Below, piece by piece: positions 27,772 through 36,514 of a stretch of DNA of 64,000 nucleotides. Position numbers and translations under genes: made by a program. The notes beneath the pieces are model-generated. The model saw nothing but the letters and a program-made list of their open reading frames with translations, was not told the origin of the DNA and did not search any database. Position 1 is the first letter of the stretch. Each line of letters begins with the position of its first letter. Source of the stretch: Phenylobacterium sp. (GTDB taxonomy: Bacteria > Pseudomonadota > Alphaproteobacteria > Caulobacterales > Caulobacteraceae); contig NZ_JANXWD010000105.1 in the NCBI RefSeq assembly GCF_025351295.1, positions 88,984-152,983 of the forward strand, in the 5' to 3' direction.

Positions 27772-28428
27772 ATGGCCCAAACGACTAACGACAGCGCCGA
27801 GCTCGCGCTCGCGCGGCAGGCGGCGCGCCATCGAGAGGTCGAGCATCGGGTCAAGAACACCCTGCAGCTGATCTCCTCGATCGCCTTGCTGCAGGGCCGC
27901 CGGGCGCAGGACGAGGCTGCGCGCCAGGCGTTGCGGGCCATCCAGCAGCGGGTCGCCGCGGTCAGCGTGGCGCATCGCCACGTCGGCTGGAACGACGATG
28001 CCGAGCAGGTGGAGGTCGCCGCCCTGGTGCGCGAGATCGTCAGCGACCTGGCCGGCTCGGCGGGCCGCGAGGGCGTGGCCATCGACCTGGACCTCGAACC
28101 GGTGACCATCCCGGGCCGCCAGGGGGCCCCGGTGGCGCTGCTGCTCAGCGAGACCGTCGGCAATGCGCTGCGCCACGCCTTCCCCGAGGGCCGCTCCGGC
28201 CGGGTCCGCGTGACCCTGCGCCGGTTGGGCGGGACGTTCGAGCTCAGCGTCGCGGACGACGGCGTCGGTCTGGCGGTGGACGCCACGCCTGCCAGCGGCT
28301 TTGGCCTGACCGTCGCTCAGCTCATGGCCCAGCAGCTCCGCGGCCGGCTGGTCACCGAGCCGGCGCAACCGGGCCTGCGCCTCACCGTGACCGTGCCCAT
28401 GGACCCCCAGGCTGCGACGCGTGGCTAG
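27772..28428 (+). CDS. stand-alone HWE/HisKA_2 sensor histidine kinase
   Basis: 218 residues from ATG 27772, preceded by GGGAGACGGG. The phospho-acceptor region is EHRVKNTLQLISSIALLQGR with His25, a HisKA_2 type dimerisation domain, followed by an ATPase domain (SETVGNALRHAFPEG, ADDGVGL, SGFGLTVAQLM). There is no PAS, GAF or membrane domain, so it is the bare catalytic core. Such kinases in alphaproteobacteria often feed the general stress PhyR pathway or local regulators; no partner is next to it. The compound palindrome 28427-28539 follows. Confidence 0.87.
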   Translation: MAQTTNDSAELALARQAARHREVEHRVKNTLQLISSIALLQGRRAQDEAARQALRAIQQRVAAVSVAHRHVGWNDDAEQVEVAALVREIVSDLAGSAGREGVAIDLDLEPVTIPGRQGAPVALLLSETVGNALRHAFPEGRSGRVRVTLRRLGGTFELSVADDGVGLAVDATPASGFGLTVAQLMAQQLRGRLVTEPAQPGLRLTVTVPMDPQAATRG

Positions 28429-28539
28429 AGCGCGTCAGGCGAAAGTGGATCCCGGTTTCGCCACCCGACGCGCTCTAATTCAAAGAGTGAGAGCCTTTTT
28501 ATCTGGTTCGAGTGAGTCCACTTGAACCAGAAAGGCTCT
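28427..28539. repeat. compound double-palindrome repeat element
   Basis: Two hairpins in tandem. First: AGAGCGCGTC (28427-28436) with GACGCGCTCT (28467-28476), plus inner GGCGAAA/TTTCGCC. Second: AGAGCCTTT (28490-28498) with AAAGGCTCT (28531-28539), plus inner CTGGTTC/GAACCAG. This arrangement is familiar as a dispersed intergenic repeat in alphaproteobacteria. It overlaps the last two bases of the kinase gene. Confidence 0.8.
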
Positions 28540-28675
28540 GGCGGCCTGCGGCGCGCGGAGACGATCTGATCCCGACGTCGCGCGTCTCGGGGTCAGCTGC
28601 GGCCAGGCCGGGCTAGCCACGAAAGAGCGGGAGCCTTAAGTCAGCGCGCGGGGACGGCGCACAGAAGGCTCTAGG

Positions 28676-30979
28676 ATGACCGATCGGTTGGCGGCGGCGC
28701 AGGCGGCGTTGAACGCGGGGCGCAGGGACGAGGCGATCGCCGAACTGACCGCCGCGGTGACCGAGGATCCCGCCCGCACCGTCCAGGTCTACCGCGCCCT
28801 GGTCGTCCAGCTGTATACGGCGGGCCGCTTCGCCGAGGGCGCGGAGATGGCCGCCAAGGCCATGGCGCGGCATTCACGCGATTACGACCTGTTGAATACT
28901 TACGGGGTGCTGCTGCGCAAGCTGCGCCGCCAGCCCGAGGCCGTGAAGGTGCTCGAGGCGGCGATCAAGCTCAACCCCAAGACCCTGGCCGCCCAGCAGA
29001 ACCTGGGCAACGTCCTGCTCGACCTGAATGACGGCGCCCGCGCCGAAGGGCTGTTCACCAAGCTGGTCCGCGTGGAGCCACGCAACGCCGAATTCGTGCG
29101 CCAGCTGGGCCGCTCGCTGATGAAGCAGGGCAAGGTGGAGCCGGCGCTTTCGCGGCTGCGCCAGGCGGTGACGCTGAAGCGCGACAATATCGACGCCTGG
29201 CTCGACATCATCGGAATCCTGCACGAGGAGCACCGGCCGGAGGAAGCCGAGATCCAGATCGAAAAGGCCATCGCCGCCAACCCCGACGACCCGCGCCTGC
29301 TGGAGGGCAAGGTGATGATGATGCGCCGCTCGGGCCAGATGCGCCGCGCAGAGGCCTTCATGGAGGCGCTTCTGCCGACACATGGCGACGCGGCATGGCT
29401 GCACAGCCAGCTCGGGGCGCTGATCTCCGACTGGGACCGGGAGCGCGCCACCGCCCTGCTGCGCCGCGCGGCGCAGCTGGAGCCGGACCGGATCGACTAC
29501 GCCGCCCTGATGATCGAGAACCTGGAGCGGACCCGGAGCGGCGACGAAGGCGGCCACATCGAGGAGGCCTATCAGCTCGCCAAGCGGCTCATGCCCCGCA
29601 AGGACGAGTTCACCGACGCGACCAACAAGATCCTCAACGAGGTCTTCATCCGGGTCTGCGACTTCGACGCCCTCGAACGGATCGGCGACTTCCGCACCCT
29701 GGGCCGCGCCTGGGCCTCGGGCGGCCGGCATTCGGCCCTTCTCAAGCAACTGGCCCGGGTCAGGACCGACGAGGACCGCGCCGAACTGGTGGAGCAGCAC
29801 CGCATCTGGGGGCGCGCGGTGGAGACGGCGGCGGCGCGGCGGCCGATCAAGCGGCCCCCGCCGCGGCCGGCCGGCGGCAAGATCCGGCTCGGCTTCATGT
29901 CGTCGGACCTGCGCCAGCACCCGGTCGGTTACTTCGCCCTGCCGCTGTTCGACCACGTCGACACCGAGCGGTTCGAGGTGTTCGTCTACTCCTACTTCCA
30001 GGGCAAGGAAGACCCCGCGATCCGCTACATCACCTCGAAGATCAGCGGCTACCGCTGGTGGCCGGACATCTCCACCGCCCAGGCGGCCGAGCGGATCGCC
30101 GAGGACCAGCTCGACATACTGATCGAGCTGGGCGGCTCGACCCACATGAACAAGCTGGACGTCATGGCCTATCGCCCGGCGCCCCTGCAGGCGAGCTGGC
30201 TGGGCTATCCGCACTCTGCGGGGCTGGCGGCCATCGACTACTTCATCTGCGATCCCTACAGCCAGCCGACCCGGCCGGAATATCTGATCGAGACACCGCT
30301 GGAGATGCCCAAGACATGGCTGGCGCTGGGCCGGGCGTTCTTCTCGGACCGCAACGAGATCACCCCGGGCCTGCCCTCGGAGCGCAAGGGCCACGTCACC
30401 TACGGCACCGCCAACAACCCGCACAAATACAGCCGCGAGGTGTTGCGCGCCTGGGCCCGGGTGGTGGCCGCCACGCCGGGGGCGAAGTTCGCCGTCATCC
30501 GGCCCGAGGGCAGCGGCGCCAGCTTCCGCGAGAACTTCGCCGCCCAGTTCGCCCTGGAGGGGGTCAGCGCCGACCGCGTCGAGTTCCACGCCATCCGCGG
30601 CGCGCACCTGCCCTACTATAATGAGATCGACATCTCTCTGGACCCGTTCCCGCTGACCGGCGGCACCACCACGGCCGAGAGCCTGTGGATGGGCGTGCCG
30701 CTGATCACCAAGATGGGCGAGATGTTCCACGAGCGGCTGAGCTATTCGATCCTGTCCAACGCCGGCCTGGGCGACCTCTGCGCCCGCGACATGGACGAAT
30801 ACCAGGCGCTGGCCGTGGCGCTGGCCGCCGACACCGAGCGCCGCCGCATGCTCCGCACCGGCCTGCGCGACCAGCTCCGCAACTCCCCCCTGGGCCAGAC
30901 CGAGGAATTCGCCAGGGACTTCTACGACATGATCCACGGCGCGGTGACGGCGCGGCTGCCGGCGGCGAAGCGGGCGTAG
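28676..30979 (+). CDS. TPR protein with GT41 (O-GlcNAc transferase/SPINDLY-like) domain
   Basis: 767 residues. The N-terminal third is about seven tetratricopeptide helices pairs (e.g. LAAQQNLGNVLLDLNDGARA, AWLDIIGILHEEHRPEEAEI). The catalytic part starts near residue 400: IRLGFMSSDLRQHPVGYF aligns with the OGT His region, then QASWLGYPHSAG, YGTANNPHKYS, and DPFPLTGGTTTAESLWMGVPLIT for nucleotide binding. It should transfer a sugar from a nucleotide donor to protein Ser/Thr. In Caulobacterales a related protein modifies flagellin; here the neighbours are sugar-nucleotide genes, so the target is open. Cytoplasmic. Confidence 0.9.
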   Translation: MTDRLAAAQAALNAGRRDEAIAELTAAVTEDPARTVQVYRALVVQLYTAGRFAEGAEMAAKAMARHSRDYDLLNTYGVLLRKLRRQPEAVKVLEAAIKLNPKTLAAQQNLGNVLLDLNDGARAEGLFTKLVRVEPRNAEFVRQLGRSLMKQGKVEPALSRLRQAVTLKRDNIDAWLDIIGILHEEHRPEEAEIQIEKAIAANPDDPRLLEGKVMMMRRSGQMRRAEAFMEALLPTHGDAAWLHSQLGALISDWDRERATALLRRAAQLEPDRIDYAALMIENLERTRSGDEGGHIEEAYQLAKRLMPRKDEFTDATNKILNEVFIRVCDFDALERIGDFRTLGRAWASGGRHSALLKQLARVRTDEDRAELVEQHRIWGRAVETAAARRPIKRPPPRPAGGKIRLGFMSSDLRQHPVGYFALPLFDHVDTERFEVFVYSYFQGKEDPAIRYITSKISGYRWWPDISTAQAAERIAEDQLDILIELGGSTHMNKLDVMAYRPAPLQASWLGYPHSAGLAAIDYFICDPYSQPTRPEYLIETPLEMPKTWLALGRAFFSDRNEITPGLPSERKGHVTYGTANNPHKYSREVLRAWARVVAATPGAKFAVIRPEGSGASFRENFAAQFALEGVSADRVEFHAIRGAHLPYYNEIDISLDPFPLTGGTTTAESLWMGVPLITKMGEMFHERLSYSILSNAGLGDLCARDMDEYQALAVALAADTERRRMLRTGLRDQLRNSPLGQTEEFARDFYDMIHGAVTARLPAAKRA

Positions 30980-30982
30980 CGG

Positions 30983-31103
30983 CAGCGCCCCCTGCACCCC
31001 TTCGCGGTCCCCCTCCCCCGTTGGCACGGGGGAGGAACTGTCGCGACTCTGTTCTCAACCGCTTGCGGGGGAGGGGGACCGCGAAGCGGTGGAGGGGGCG
31101 CTG
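30983..31103. repeat. long imperfect inverted repeat between convergent genes
   Basis: Arms of 38 nt (30983-31020 and 31066-31103) pair with two mismatches; each contains CGCGGTCCCCCTCCCCCG or its complement. It fills the space between the TPR/GT41 gene and the acetyltransferase gene, so it probably ends both. Related in composition to 24521-24626. Confidence 0.8.
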
Positions 31104-31111
31104 CGGCGCGC

Positions 31112-31765
31112 TCAGAGCCGGAAGTACTCCCCCAGCAGATCGTCCGGCCGCGGCTGGAACGCCAGGTCACCGCCGGCGCCGCGGAAGGCGATGACGCCCG
31201 GCGGCACGGTCTTGTTCACCGCGCTGACGCCCTGGCTGAGCACCGCGTCGTCGCCGATCATCGAGCGGCCGATGACGGCGGTGTTGGGGTAGAGCACCAC
31301 CCGGTCGCCGATCACCGGGATCTGGTCCTTGTGCCGGCCCACGGTCGAATTCTGGTAGAGCACCAGGTAGTTGCCGTAGGTGGCCTTGGCCAGCACGATG
31401 CCCACCGAGTGGCCGATGTAGAACACCTCCGGCATGGCGATCTCGTAGAACAGGTCGATGCCGTTCAGCGCCTTGTTCATCAGGAACAGCCGCGTCGCCG
31501 CCGCGGTATCGCCCGAGCGCCGGTGGATCGTGTTGGCGAGGTAGTAGAGGAAGATGCAGTGCTGCGAGGACTGCAGCACATTGAACTGGTCCATCCGCCA
31601 GGGGGCGCAGGCGTTGATGCAGACGTGCATCCGCCCCAGCGCCTCGTCGAGGTGGGCGTCCAGCGCCTTGCGGAACGCCGCCTCGCGGCCGTCGGGCACG
31701 ATCGCCACGCACTGGGCGGTGAGGTAGGCCACCAGGCTGTCGCGGGTGTGGTCCAGCAGCTTCAC
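31112..31765 (-). CDS. left-handed beta-helix acetyltransferase (serine acetyltransferase-like)
   Basis: 217 residues from GTG 31765, overlapping the preceding gene's stop (31762-31765). The N-terminal helical part is followed by a hexapeptide-repeat region: GHSVGIVLAKATYGNYLVLYQ, TVGRHKDQIPVIGDRVVLYP, TAVIGRSMIGDDAVLSQGVS. The catalytic-type His in IGHSVG matches serine O-acetyltransferases, but the rest is unlike CysE. Position at the end of the deoxysugar operon suggests it acetylates a sugar or sugar-linked unit. That target is inference. Confidence 0.8.
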   Translation of the reverse strand: MKLLDHTRDSLVAYLTAQCVAIVPDGREAAFRKALDAHLDEALGRMHVCINACAPWRMDQFNVLQSSQHCIFLYYLANTIHRRSGDTAAATRLFLMNKALNGIDLFYEIAMPEVFYIGHSVGIVLAKATYGNYLVLYQNSTVGRHKDQIPVIGDRVVLYPNTAVIGRSMIGDDAVLSQGVSAVNKTVPPGVIAFRGAGGDLAFQPRPDDLLGEYFRL

Positions 31766-32568
31766 GCCTTCAGCCCCTCCAGGTAGGCCGCGACCACATC
31801 CTTCACCGGCCGGGCGCGGACGCCAAGCGCCGTGAGGCGCTCGACCGAGGCGTTGGGCGGCGGCAGCGGATTGGCGGCGCCGGTGAAGCTCACCCACCAG
31901 CCGGCCGCCTCGAACACCCGGGCGATGTCGGCGTTGGTGGCCAGGGCGCCGGCGGCGACGTTGTAGACCTGGGGCTGGCCGGCCGCGATGGCGATCAGGG
32001 CGGCGACGGCGTCGTCCAGGTGGATGTAGTCGCGGGCGATGTTGGGGCTGGAATTGAGCTTCAGGTCGCGGGTCGCCCGGGCCGCGATCAGCCACTCCGA
32101 CAGGAAGCCCGGCGCGCCGTCGGCCCAGTCGTAGACGTTCGACAGCCGCGCCACCGCGCCGCGGCCGCCGGTGCGGGCCAGGCTCAGGTTCTCGCCCAGC
32201 GCCTTGGAGAGGTCGTAGACCCGGCGCGGGTCGGCGGGGTCGAAGACCAGCGGCTCGGCCTCGTGCGCCTGCGGCTTGCGCTGGCCGTCGTAGAGGCGGG
32301 TGGAGGAGCAGTAGACCAGCCGCGTGAACCGATCGGCGCGGATCACCTTGCTGACCAGGCTGGCATGGGCCTCCACCGTGTCGAACGGGCGGGCGTCGTA
32401 GTCGGCGGTCAGGCCGGCGCAGTAGAACACCGTCCCCAGGTCGCGGGTCAGCAGGTCCGGGTCGCCCTTGGCCGGGGCGTAGACCTCCCAGCCGCCGGCC
32501 CTCAGCCGCCCTGCCAGCCGCGCGCCGACGAACCCCGCCGCGCCCACCACGGTGGCGAGGCCGGCCAA
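31762..32568 (-). CDS. NAD(P)-dependent sugar epimerase/dehydratase/reductase (extended SDR)
   Basis: 268 residues from TTG 32568; the domain begins immediately (ATVVGAAGFVGARLAGRL, the Rossmann GxxGxxG). Catalytic YxxxK is YDLSKALGE with the preceding YCSSTRLYDG Ser/Thr strand. Start choice is uncertain because no ATG precedes the fold; the TTG is 5 nt after the FkbM gene's stop. In a pathway with a CDP-4-keto sugar, the simplest role is the final 4-keto reduction, but epimerisation is possible. Confidence 0.82.
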   Translation of the reverse strand: MAGLATVVGAAGFVGARLAGRLRAGGWEVYAPAKGDPDLLTRDLGTVFYCAGLTADYDARPFDTVEAHASLVSKVIRADRFTRLVYCSSTRLYDGQRKPQAHEAEPLVFDPADPRRVYDLSKALGENLSLARTGGRGAVARLSNVYDWADGAPGFLSEWLIAARATRDLKLNSSPNIARDYIHLDDAVAALIAIAAGQPQVYNVAAGALATNADIARVFEAAGWWVSFTGAANPLPPPNASVERLTALGVRARPVKDVVAAYLEGLKA

Positions 32569-32572
32569 GGCC

Positions 32573-33652
32573 CTAGAGCCCGCCCATGGGGTGGTGCAGC
32601 GCCGGGTCCTTGTGGCGCAGGTACTTGGGGCTGACGTCGCGCACGATGGCATAGCCGGGGCCGTCGAACACCGAGGGGTCCTTCACCGCGATCATGTTGA
32701 AGCCGTGCGGCGGGCCTTCCAGGTGGATGGCGTCCATCGGGATCAGCTCGATGGGCCGGCCGGCCAGGTCGTAGTTCGAGTTGAAGTCGCGCAGGCCGAA
32801 CAGGCTGTAGCCGTGCCCGGTCAGCAGCTCGGCGATCGGCGTGTTGGCCAGGCCGTTCGACCAGTCGACATAGTGGCGGTGGACCTCGAACAGGATGTTC
32901 GGCCCCTGGCCCTTGGGCTGGGCCAGGAAGGTCTCCGCGCCCTGCAGCGCGCCCAGTTCGGCGCCCTCGATGTCGAGCACGATCAGGTCCAGGCGATCCA
33001 CGCCCTGGGCCGCCAGGTAGTCGGTGATGGTGACGGTCTTGAAGGTGTCGTCGCCTGCCTCGGCGAGCTCGGCGTTGGCGAAGCTGTCGTAGCCGACCAG
33101 CTTCAGGTTGGACGAGCTGTCGTGCCAAAGGCCCTCGGCGCGCGGCAGGATGTTGGTCAGGCCGTTCAGCCCGGCGTTGCGCATCAGCATGCCGCGCTGC
33201 TCGGTGTTGGGCTCGAAGGCGTGCACCACCCCGCCATGGCCGGCGATCTCGCGGGCGATCAGCACCGCGTGGTCGCCGAAATAGGCGCCGCCGATCACCA
33301 CCTGCCGCGCGCCTCCGCCTGTCCTTTCCAGACGGGCCAAGTTGACCAGGATGCGGCTGGTCTGGGGTTCCCACGCATGATCCGGGTGTTCCGGCACGGA
33401 CATCACGAAGTCGCGCGCGATCTTGGAGCGGTACAGGAATTCGAAGGTGAGGCCGTTCGCCAGCGTCTTGCGCACCACCTGGTCGTCGTCGTAGAGCGCG
33501 TCGACCAGCGGGCCGGTCAGGTCCTCCCGCACATCCACGCCGGGGGCCTCGATCGCGCCCTCGAAGGCGATGAGCTGGCGGATCATGGCCTGGCGCCACG
33601 CCTCCGTCTCTCCGATCCGCGCGAGCGCTTCGAGCGCCTTTTCGTGAGCCAT
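32573..33652 (-). CDS. FkbM family methyltransferase
   Basis: 359 residues from ATG 33652 (MAHEKALEALARIGETEAW); a TTG at 33661 would add three. The SAM-binding fold shows VVIGGAYFGDHAVLIAREI and HAFEPNTEQRGMLMRNAGL, then DLIVLDIEGAELGALQGA, the typical FkbM D-[IV]-E-G motif. These enzymes O-methylate sugars in glycans or secondary metabolites. Positioned between the epimerase and the reductase of the deoxysugar operon, it may methylate the finished residue or polymer. Confidence 0.88.
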   Translation of the reverse strand: MAHEKALEALARIGETEAWRQAMIRQLIAFEGAIEAPGVDVREDLTGPLVDALYDDDQVVRKTLANGLTFEFLYRSKIARDFVMSVPEHPDHAWEPQTSRILVNLARLERTGGGARQVVIGGAYFGDHAVLIAREIAGHGGVVHAFEPNTEQRGMLMRNAGLNGLTNILPRAEGLWHDSSSNLKLVGYDSFANAELAEAGDDTFKTVTITDYLAAQGVDRLDLIVLDIEGAELGALQGAETFLAQPKGQGPNILFEVHRHYVDWSNGLANTPIAELLTGHGYSLFGLRDFNSNYDLAGRPIELIPMDAIHLEGPPHGFNMIAVKDPSVFDGPGYAIVRDVSPKYLRHKDPALHHPMGGL

Positions 33653-33708
33653 GGAATCCAAAGTCCGTCTTGATGAGGGGCATCTCTACCAGAGAAGGCC
33701 CGGTGTCT

Positions 33709-34239
33709 TCAGCCCCGGTAGTCGGGGTACGACGCGTCGCGCGCCGAGATCAGTTGCGGGGGCGCCGGCCAGTCGATCTCGAACGCCGGATCGTCCCAGC
33801 GGACGCCGGTCTCGTGGCCGGGAACATAGGCCGGGGCGATCTGGTAGAGCACGTCGGTGTCCGGCTCCAGGGTCAGGAAGCCGTGGGCCACGCCCTCGGG
33901 GATCAGCAGGGCCAGCAGGTTCTCCGCCGAGAGCTCGACGGCGAACCAGCTGTAGCGGGTGGCGCTGTCCGGCCGCAGGTCGAGGGCGACGTCGAAGACC
34001 CGGCCGCGGGTCACCCGCACCAGCTTGGTCTCGGCATGCGGCGCCGCCTGGTAGTGCATCCCGCGCAGGGTGCCGGCCGTCGGGTTGCGCGAGACGCTGG
34101 TCTGGGCCGGCTGGAACGGGAACCCGGCCTCGGCGAAGTCGTCCGGACAATGCAGGCGCGCGAACAGGCCGCGGTCATCGACGTGCGGCTGGGCCTCGAT
34201 GTGGATGAGGCCTTCGATGTCGGTCCGCTGGAACCGCAT
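33709..34239 (-). CDS. rfbC: dTDP-4-dehydrorhamnose 3,5-epimerase-like cupin (RmlC family)
   Basis: 176 residues. RmlC signatures: GTLRGMHYQAAPHAETKLVRV with the catalytic-type His62, VFDVALDLRPDS, and IPEGVAHGFLTLEPDTDVLYQ with the Tyr. Epimerises C3/C5 (or one of them) of a 4-keto-6-deoxy sugar nucleotide. As the upstream enzymes make a CDP sugar, the substrate is probably CDP-linked, not dTDP-linked. The ATG overlaps the C-methyltransferase stop by one base. Confidence 0.88.
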   Translation of the reverse strand: MRFQRTDIEGLIHIEAQPHVDDRGLFARLHCPDDFAEAGFPFQPAQTSVSRNPTAGTLRGMHYQAAPHAETKLVRVTRGRVFDVALDLRPDSATRYSWFAVELSAENLLALLIPEGVAHGFLTLEPDTDVLYQIAPAYVPGHETGVRWDDPAFEIDWPAPPQLISARDASYPDYRG

Positions 34240-35471
34240 CAGTCGAGCACCCGGGTCACCGGCGAGGCCACCACGAAGCGGCCGCCCCAGTCGGCGATGA
34301 AGCTGAGCTGGCGGGTGATCTCGTCCTTCAGGTTCCAGGGCAGGATCAGGACGTAGTCGGGCCGGGTCTCGGCCACGGCGGCGGGCGCGAAGACGGGGAT
34401 GTGGCTGCCCGGCAGATAGCGGCCCTGCTTGGCGGGATTGGCGTCATAGGCGCAGACGATGTCGGCCGCCGTGGTCCCGCAATAGTTCAGGAAGGTGTTG
34501 CCCTTGGCCGCCGCGCCATAGGCCGCGATCGCCTTGCCGTCGTCGCGGGCGGCGCGCAGGAAGGCCTGGAAGCTCTCGCGCACCGCCTCGACCCGGGCGG
34601 TGAAGCCGTCGTAGGTCTCGGCCTTGTGCAGCCCGGCGGCGGCCTCGGTGGCGCGCAAGGTGCGTAGCGCCTCGGTCTCTGGGTGGTCCGAGGCGATATG
34701 GCCGCAGAACAGCCGCAGCGACCCGCCGTGGGTCGGCAGCAGCTCCACGTCGAACACCCGCAGGCCATTGGCGCCCAGCACCTGCTCCACCGCCAGCAGC
34801 GACAGGTAGGAATAGTGCTCGTGGTAGATCGTATCGAACTGCACCTTCTCGATCAGGTTCAGCAGGTGCGGGAACTCGAAGGTCAGCACGCCCTGCGGCT
34901 TCAGCACATGGCGAAACCCGCCGACGAATTCGTTGAGGTCCGGCACGTGGGCCAGGACGTTGTTGGCCGCCATCAGGTCGGCGCGGTCGCCGCGCGCGGC
35001 CAGAGCGGCCCCGGTCCCGGCGTTGAAGAACACCACATCGGTGCGCACCCCGATGGCGCGGGCGGCCTCGGCGGTGTTGGCGGTGGGCTCGATGCCGAGC
35101 ACGGGGATGTCGCGGGCCAGGAAGTGCTTCAGCAGGTAGCCGTCGTTGCTGGCGATCTCGACCACCAGGGAGTCAGGTCCCAGGCCGAAGCGCTCGATCA
35201 TCGCCTCGGCGTAGCGGCGCGCGTGCTCGACCCACCCCGGCGAGAAGGACGAGAAATAGGCGTAGGCGTCGTCGAAGATCGCCTCGGCCGGCACCGTGTG
35301 GTCGGCCTGGACCAGGAAGCAGCGGTCGCAGACCTTGGTGTGCAGCGGGAACGTGGGCTCGTTCCCGGCCGCCAGCTGTTCGGGCGTGAGGTAGCTGTTG
35401 GCCAGCGGCTGCAGGCCGAGGTCCAGGAAGGTGCGGGTCAGCGGGGCGCGGCAGAAGCGGCAGAGACTCAT
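34239..35471 (-). CDS. sugar C-methyltransferase (TylCIII/TcaB9-like, zinc-binding)
   Basis: 410 residues from ATG 35471. Three-part architecture typical of sugar C-3 methyltransferases: an N-terminal zinc site (Cys4, Cys7, Cys48, Cys51: CRFC and CDRC), a SAM-binding fold (VVEIASNDGYLLKHF), and the C-terminal Methyltransf_14 domain. The signature YHEHYSYLS carries the Tyr/Glu/His set that catalyses in TcaB9. AAYGAAAKGNTFLNYCG marks the C-terminal domain. It should add a methyl branch to a 4-keto-6-deoxy sugar nucleotide. Overlaps rfbG by 4 nt. Confidence 0.92.
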   Translation of the reverse strand: MSLCRFCRAPLTRTFLDLGLQPLANSYLTPEQLAAGNEPTFPLHTKVCDRCFLVQADHTVPAEAIFDDAYAYFSSFSPGWVEHARRYAEAMIERFGLGPDSLVVEIASNDGYLLKHFLARDIPVLGIEPTANTAEAARAIGVRTDVVFFNAGTGAALAARGDRADLMAANNVLAHVPDLNEFVGGFRHVLKPQGVLTFEFPHLLNLIEKVQFDTIYHEHYSYLSLLAVEQVLGANGLRVFDVELLPTHGGSLRLFCGHIASDHPETEALRTLRATEAAAGLHKAETYDGFTARVEAVRESFQAFLRAARDDGKAIAAYGAAAKGNTFLNYCGTTAADIVCAYDANPAKQGRYLPGSHIPVFAPAAVAETRPDYVLILPWNLKDEITRQLSFIADWGGRFVVASPVTRVLD

Positions 35472-36514
35472 GACGCGGCTTCGTAGCCTTCGATCTCTTC
35501 CAGACACAAGGCCAGCGCGTCCTCGCCGGCCGCCTGGCGGCGATACCAGTCCATGGTCAGGGCCACGGCTTGTGGCGCCGCCAGCCGGCTTTCGAAGCCG
35601 AGGGCGCGCAAGGCCAGGCTGGCGTCGATGGCCAGGGTCTGGGCCTCCAGGGAGGTCGGGTCGGGTTCGTGCCGCCAGGGCTGGCCGCCCAGGGCCTCGA
35701 CGCCGAGCGTCGCCAGCGCGCCGACGCTGACCTGGGCGCCGCCGGGCTTCGGGCCGAAGTTGAGGGTGCGCGGGGTCCCGGGCACGGTCGCCAGGGCCTC
35801 CAGGTGGGCGAAGTAGCCGGCCAGGCAGTCCAGCACATGCTGCCAGGGCCGCGTGGCCTCCGGGTGACGCAGCACCACCGGCGCGCCGGCCCGGGCGGCG
35901 CGGACGAGGTCGGCCACCAGCCGGTCGCGGGAGAAGTCGCCGCCGCCGATCACGTTGCCACCCCGCGCCGTCGCCACCGGCACGCTCTGAAAGTAGCTCT
36001 TCGCGAAGCTCTGGACGACGATCTCGGTCGCCGCCTTCGACGCCGAGTAGGGGTCCTTGCCGCCCAGGTTGTCGCCCTCGGCGAACGCGCGGCCGGTCTC
36101 GGCGTTGGTGTAGACCTTGTCGGAGGTGATCACGAGCACTCCCTGGAGCCCACGCTGCGCGCGCAGCGCCTGGAGCAGGTGAGCCGTGCCCATGACGTTG
36201 GTCTCGAAGGTGGCGACCGGGTCCTCGATGGCGGTCCGCACGATCGGCTGGGCGGCCATGTGCAGCACCAGGTCGAAGGCCTGGCCGGCCAGCGCCGCGG
36301 CCACGTCATCCGGCCGGCGCAGGTCCGCGAGATGCGACTCCAGCCGCTCGCCCACCCCGGCCAGGGTGAAGAGGTTGGGCTGGGTGTCGGGGGCCAGGGC
36401 CAGGCCGGTGACCTGCGCCCCCATCCGCGTCAGCCAGATCGCCGCCCAGGCGCCCTTGAACCCGGTGTGGCCGGTCAGCAGGATCCGCTTGCCGGCCCAG
36501 AAGGCCGCCTTCAC
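35468..36514 (-). CDS. rfbG: CDP-glucose 4,6-dehydratase
   Basis: 348 residues from GTG 36514, overlapping rfbF by 4 nt (GTGA). Family pieces: KAAFWAGKRILLTGHTGFKG at the N-terminus, HMAAQPIVRTAIEDPVATFE, VITSDKVYTN, and YSASKAATE (YxxxK), then ATARGGNVIGGGDFSRDRLVAD and RPWQHVLDCLAGY. The RPWQHVLD motif distinguishes CDP-glucose dehydratases from dTDP ones. Makes CDP-4-keto-6-deoxyglucose. Preceded by rfbF, which supplies CDP-glucose. Confidence 0.95.
   Translation of the reverse strand: MKAAFWAGKRILLTGHTGFKGAWAAIWLTRMGAQVTGLALAPDTQPNLFTLAGVGERLESHLADLRRPDDVAAALAGQAFDLVLHMAAQPIVRTAIEDPVATFETNVMGTAHLLQALRAQRGLQGVLVITSDKVYTNAETGRAFAEGDNLGGKDPYSASKAATEIVVQSFAKSYFQSVPVATARGGNVIGGGDFSRDRLVADLVRAARAGAPVVLRHPEATRPWQHVLDCLAGYFAHLEALATVPGTPRTLNFGPKPGGAQVSVGALATLGVEALGGQPWRHEPDPTSLEAQTLAIDASLALRALGFESRLAAPQAVALTMDWYRRQAAGEDALALCLEEIEGYEAAS

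Noticed and set aside
27510..28286. N-terminal extension of PurD to 681 residues
   Set aside because: It is antisense to the HisKA_2 kinase; PurD is full length from 27509.
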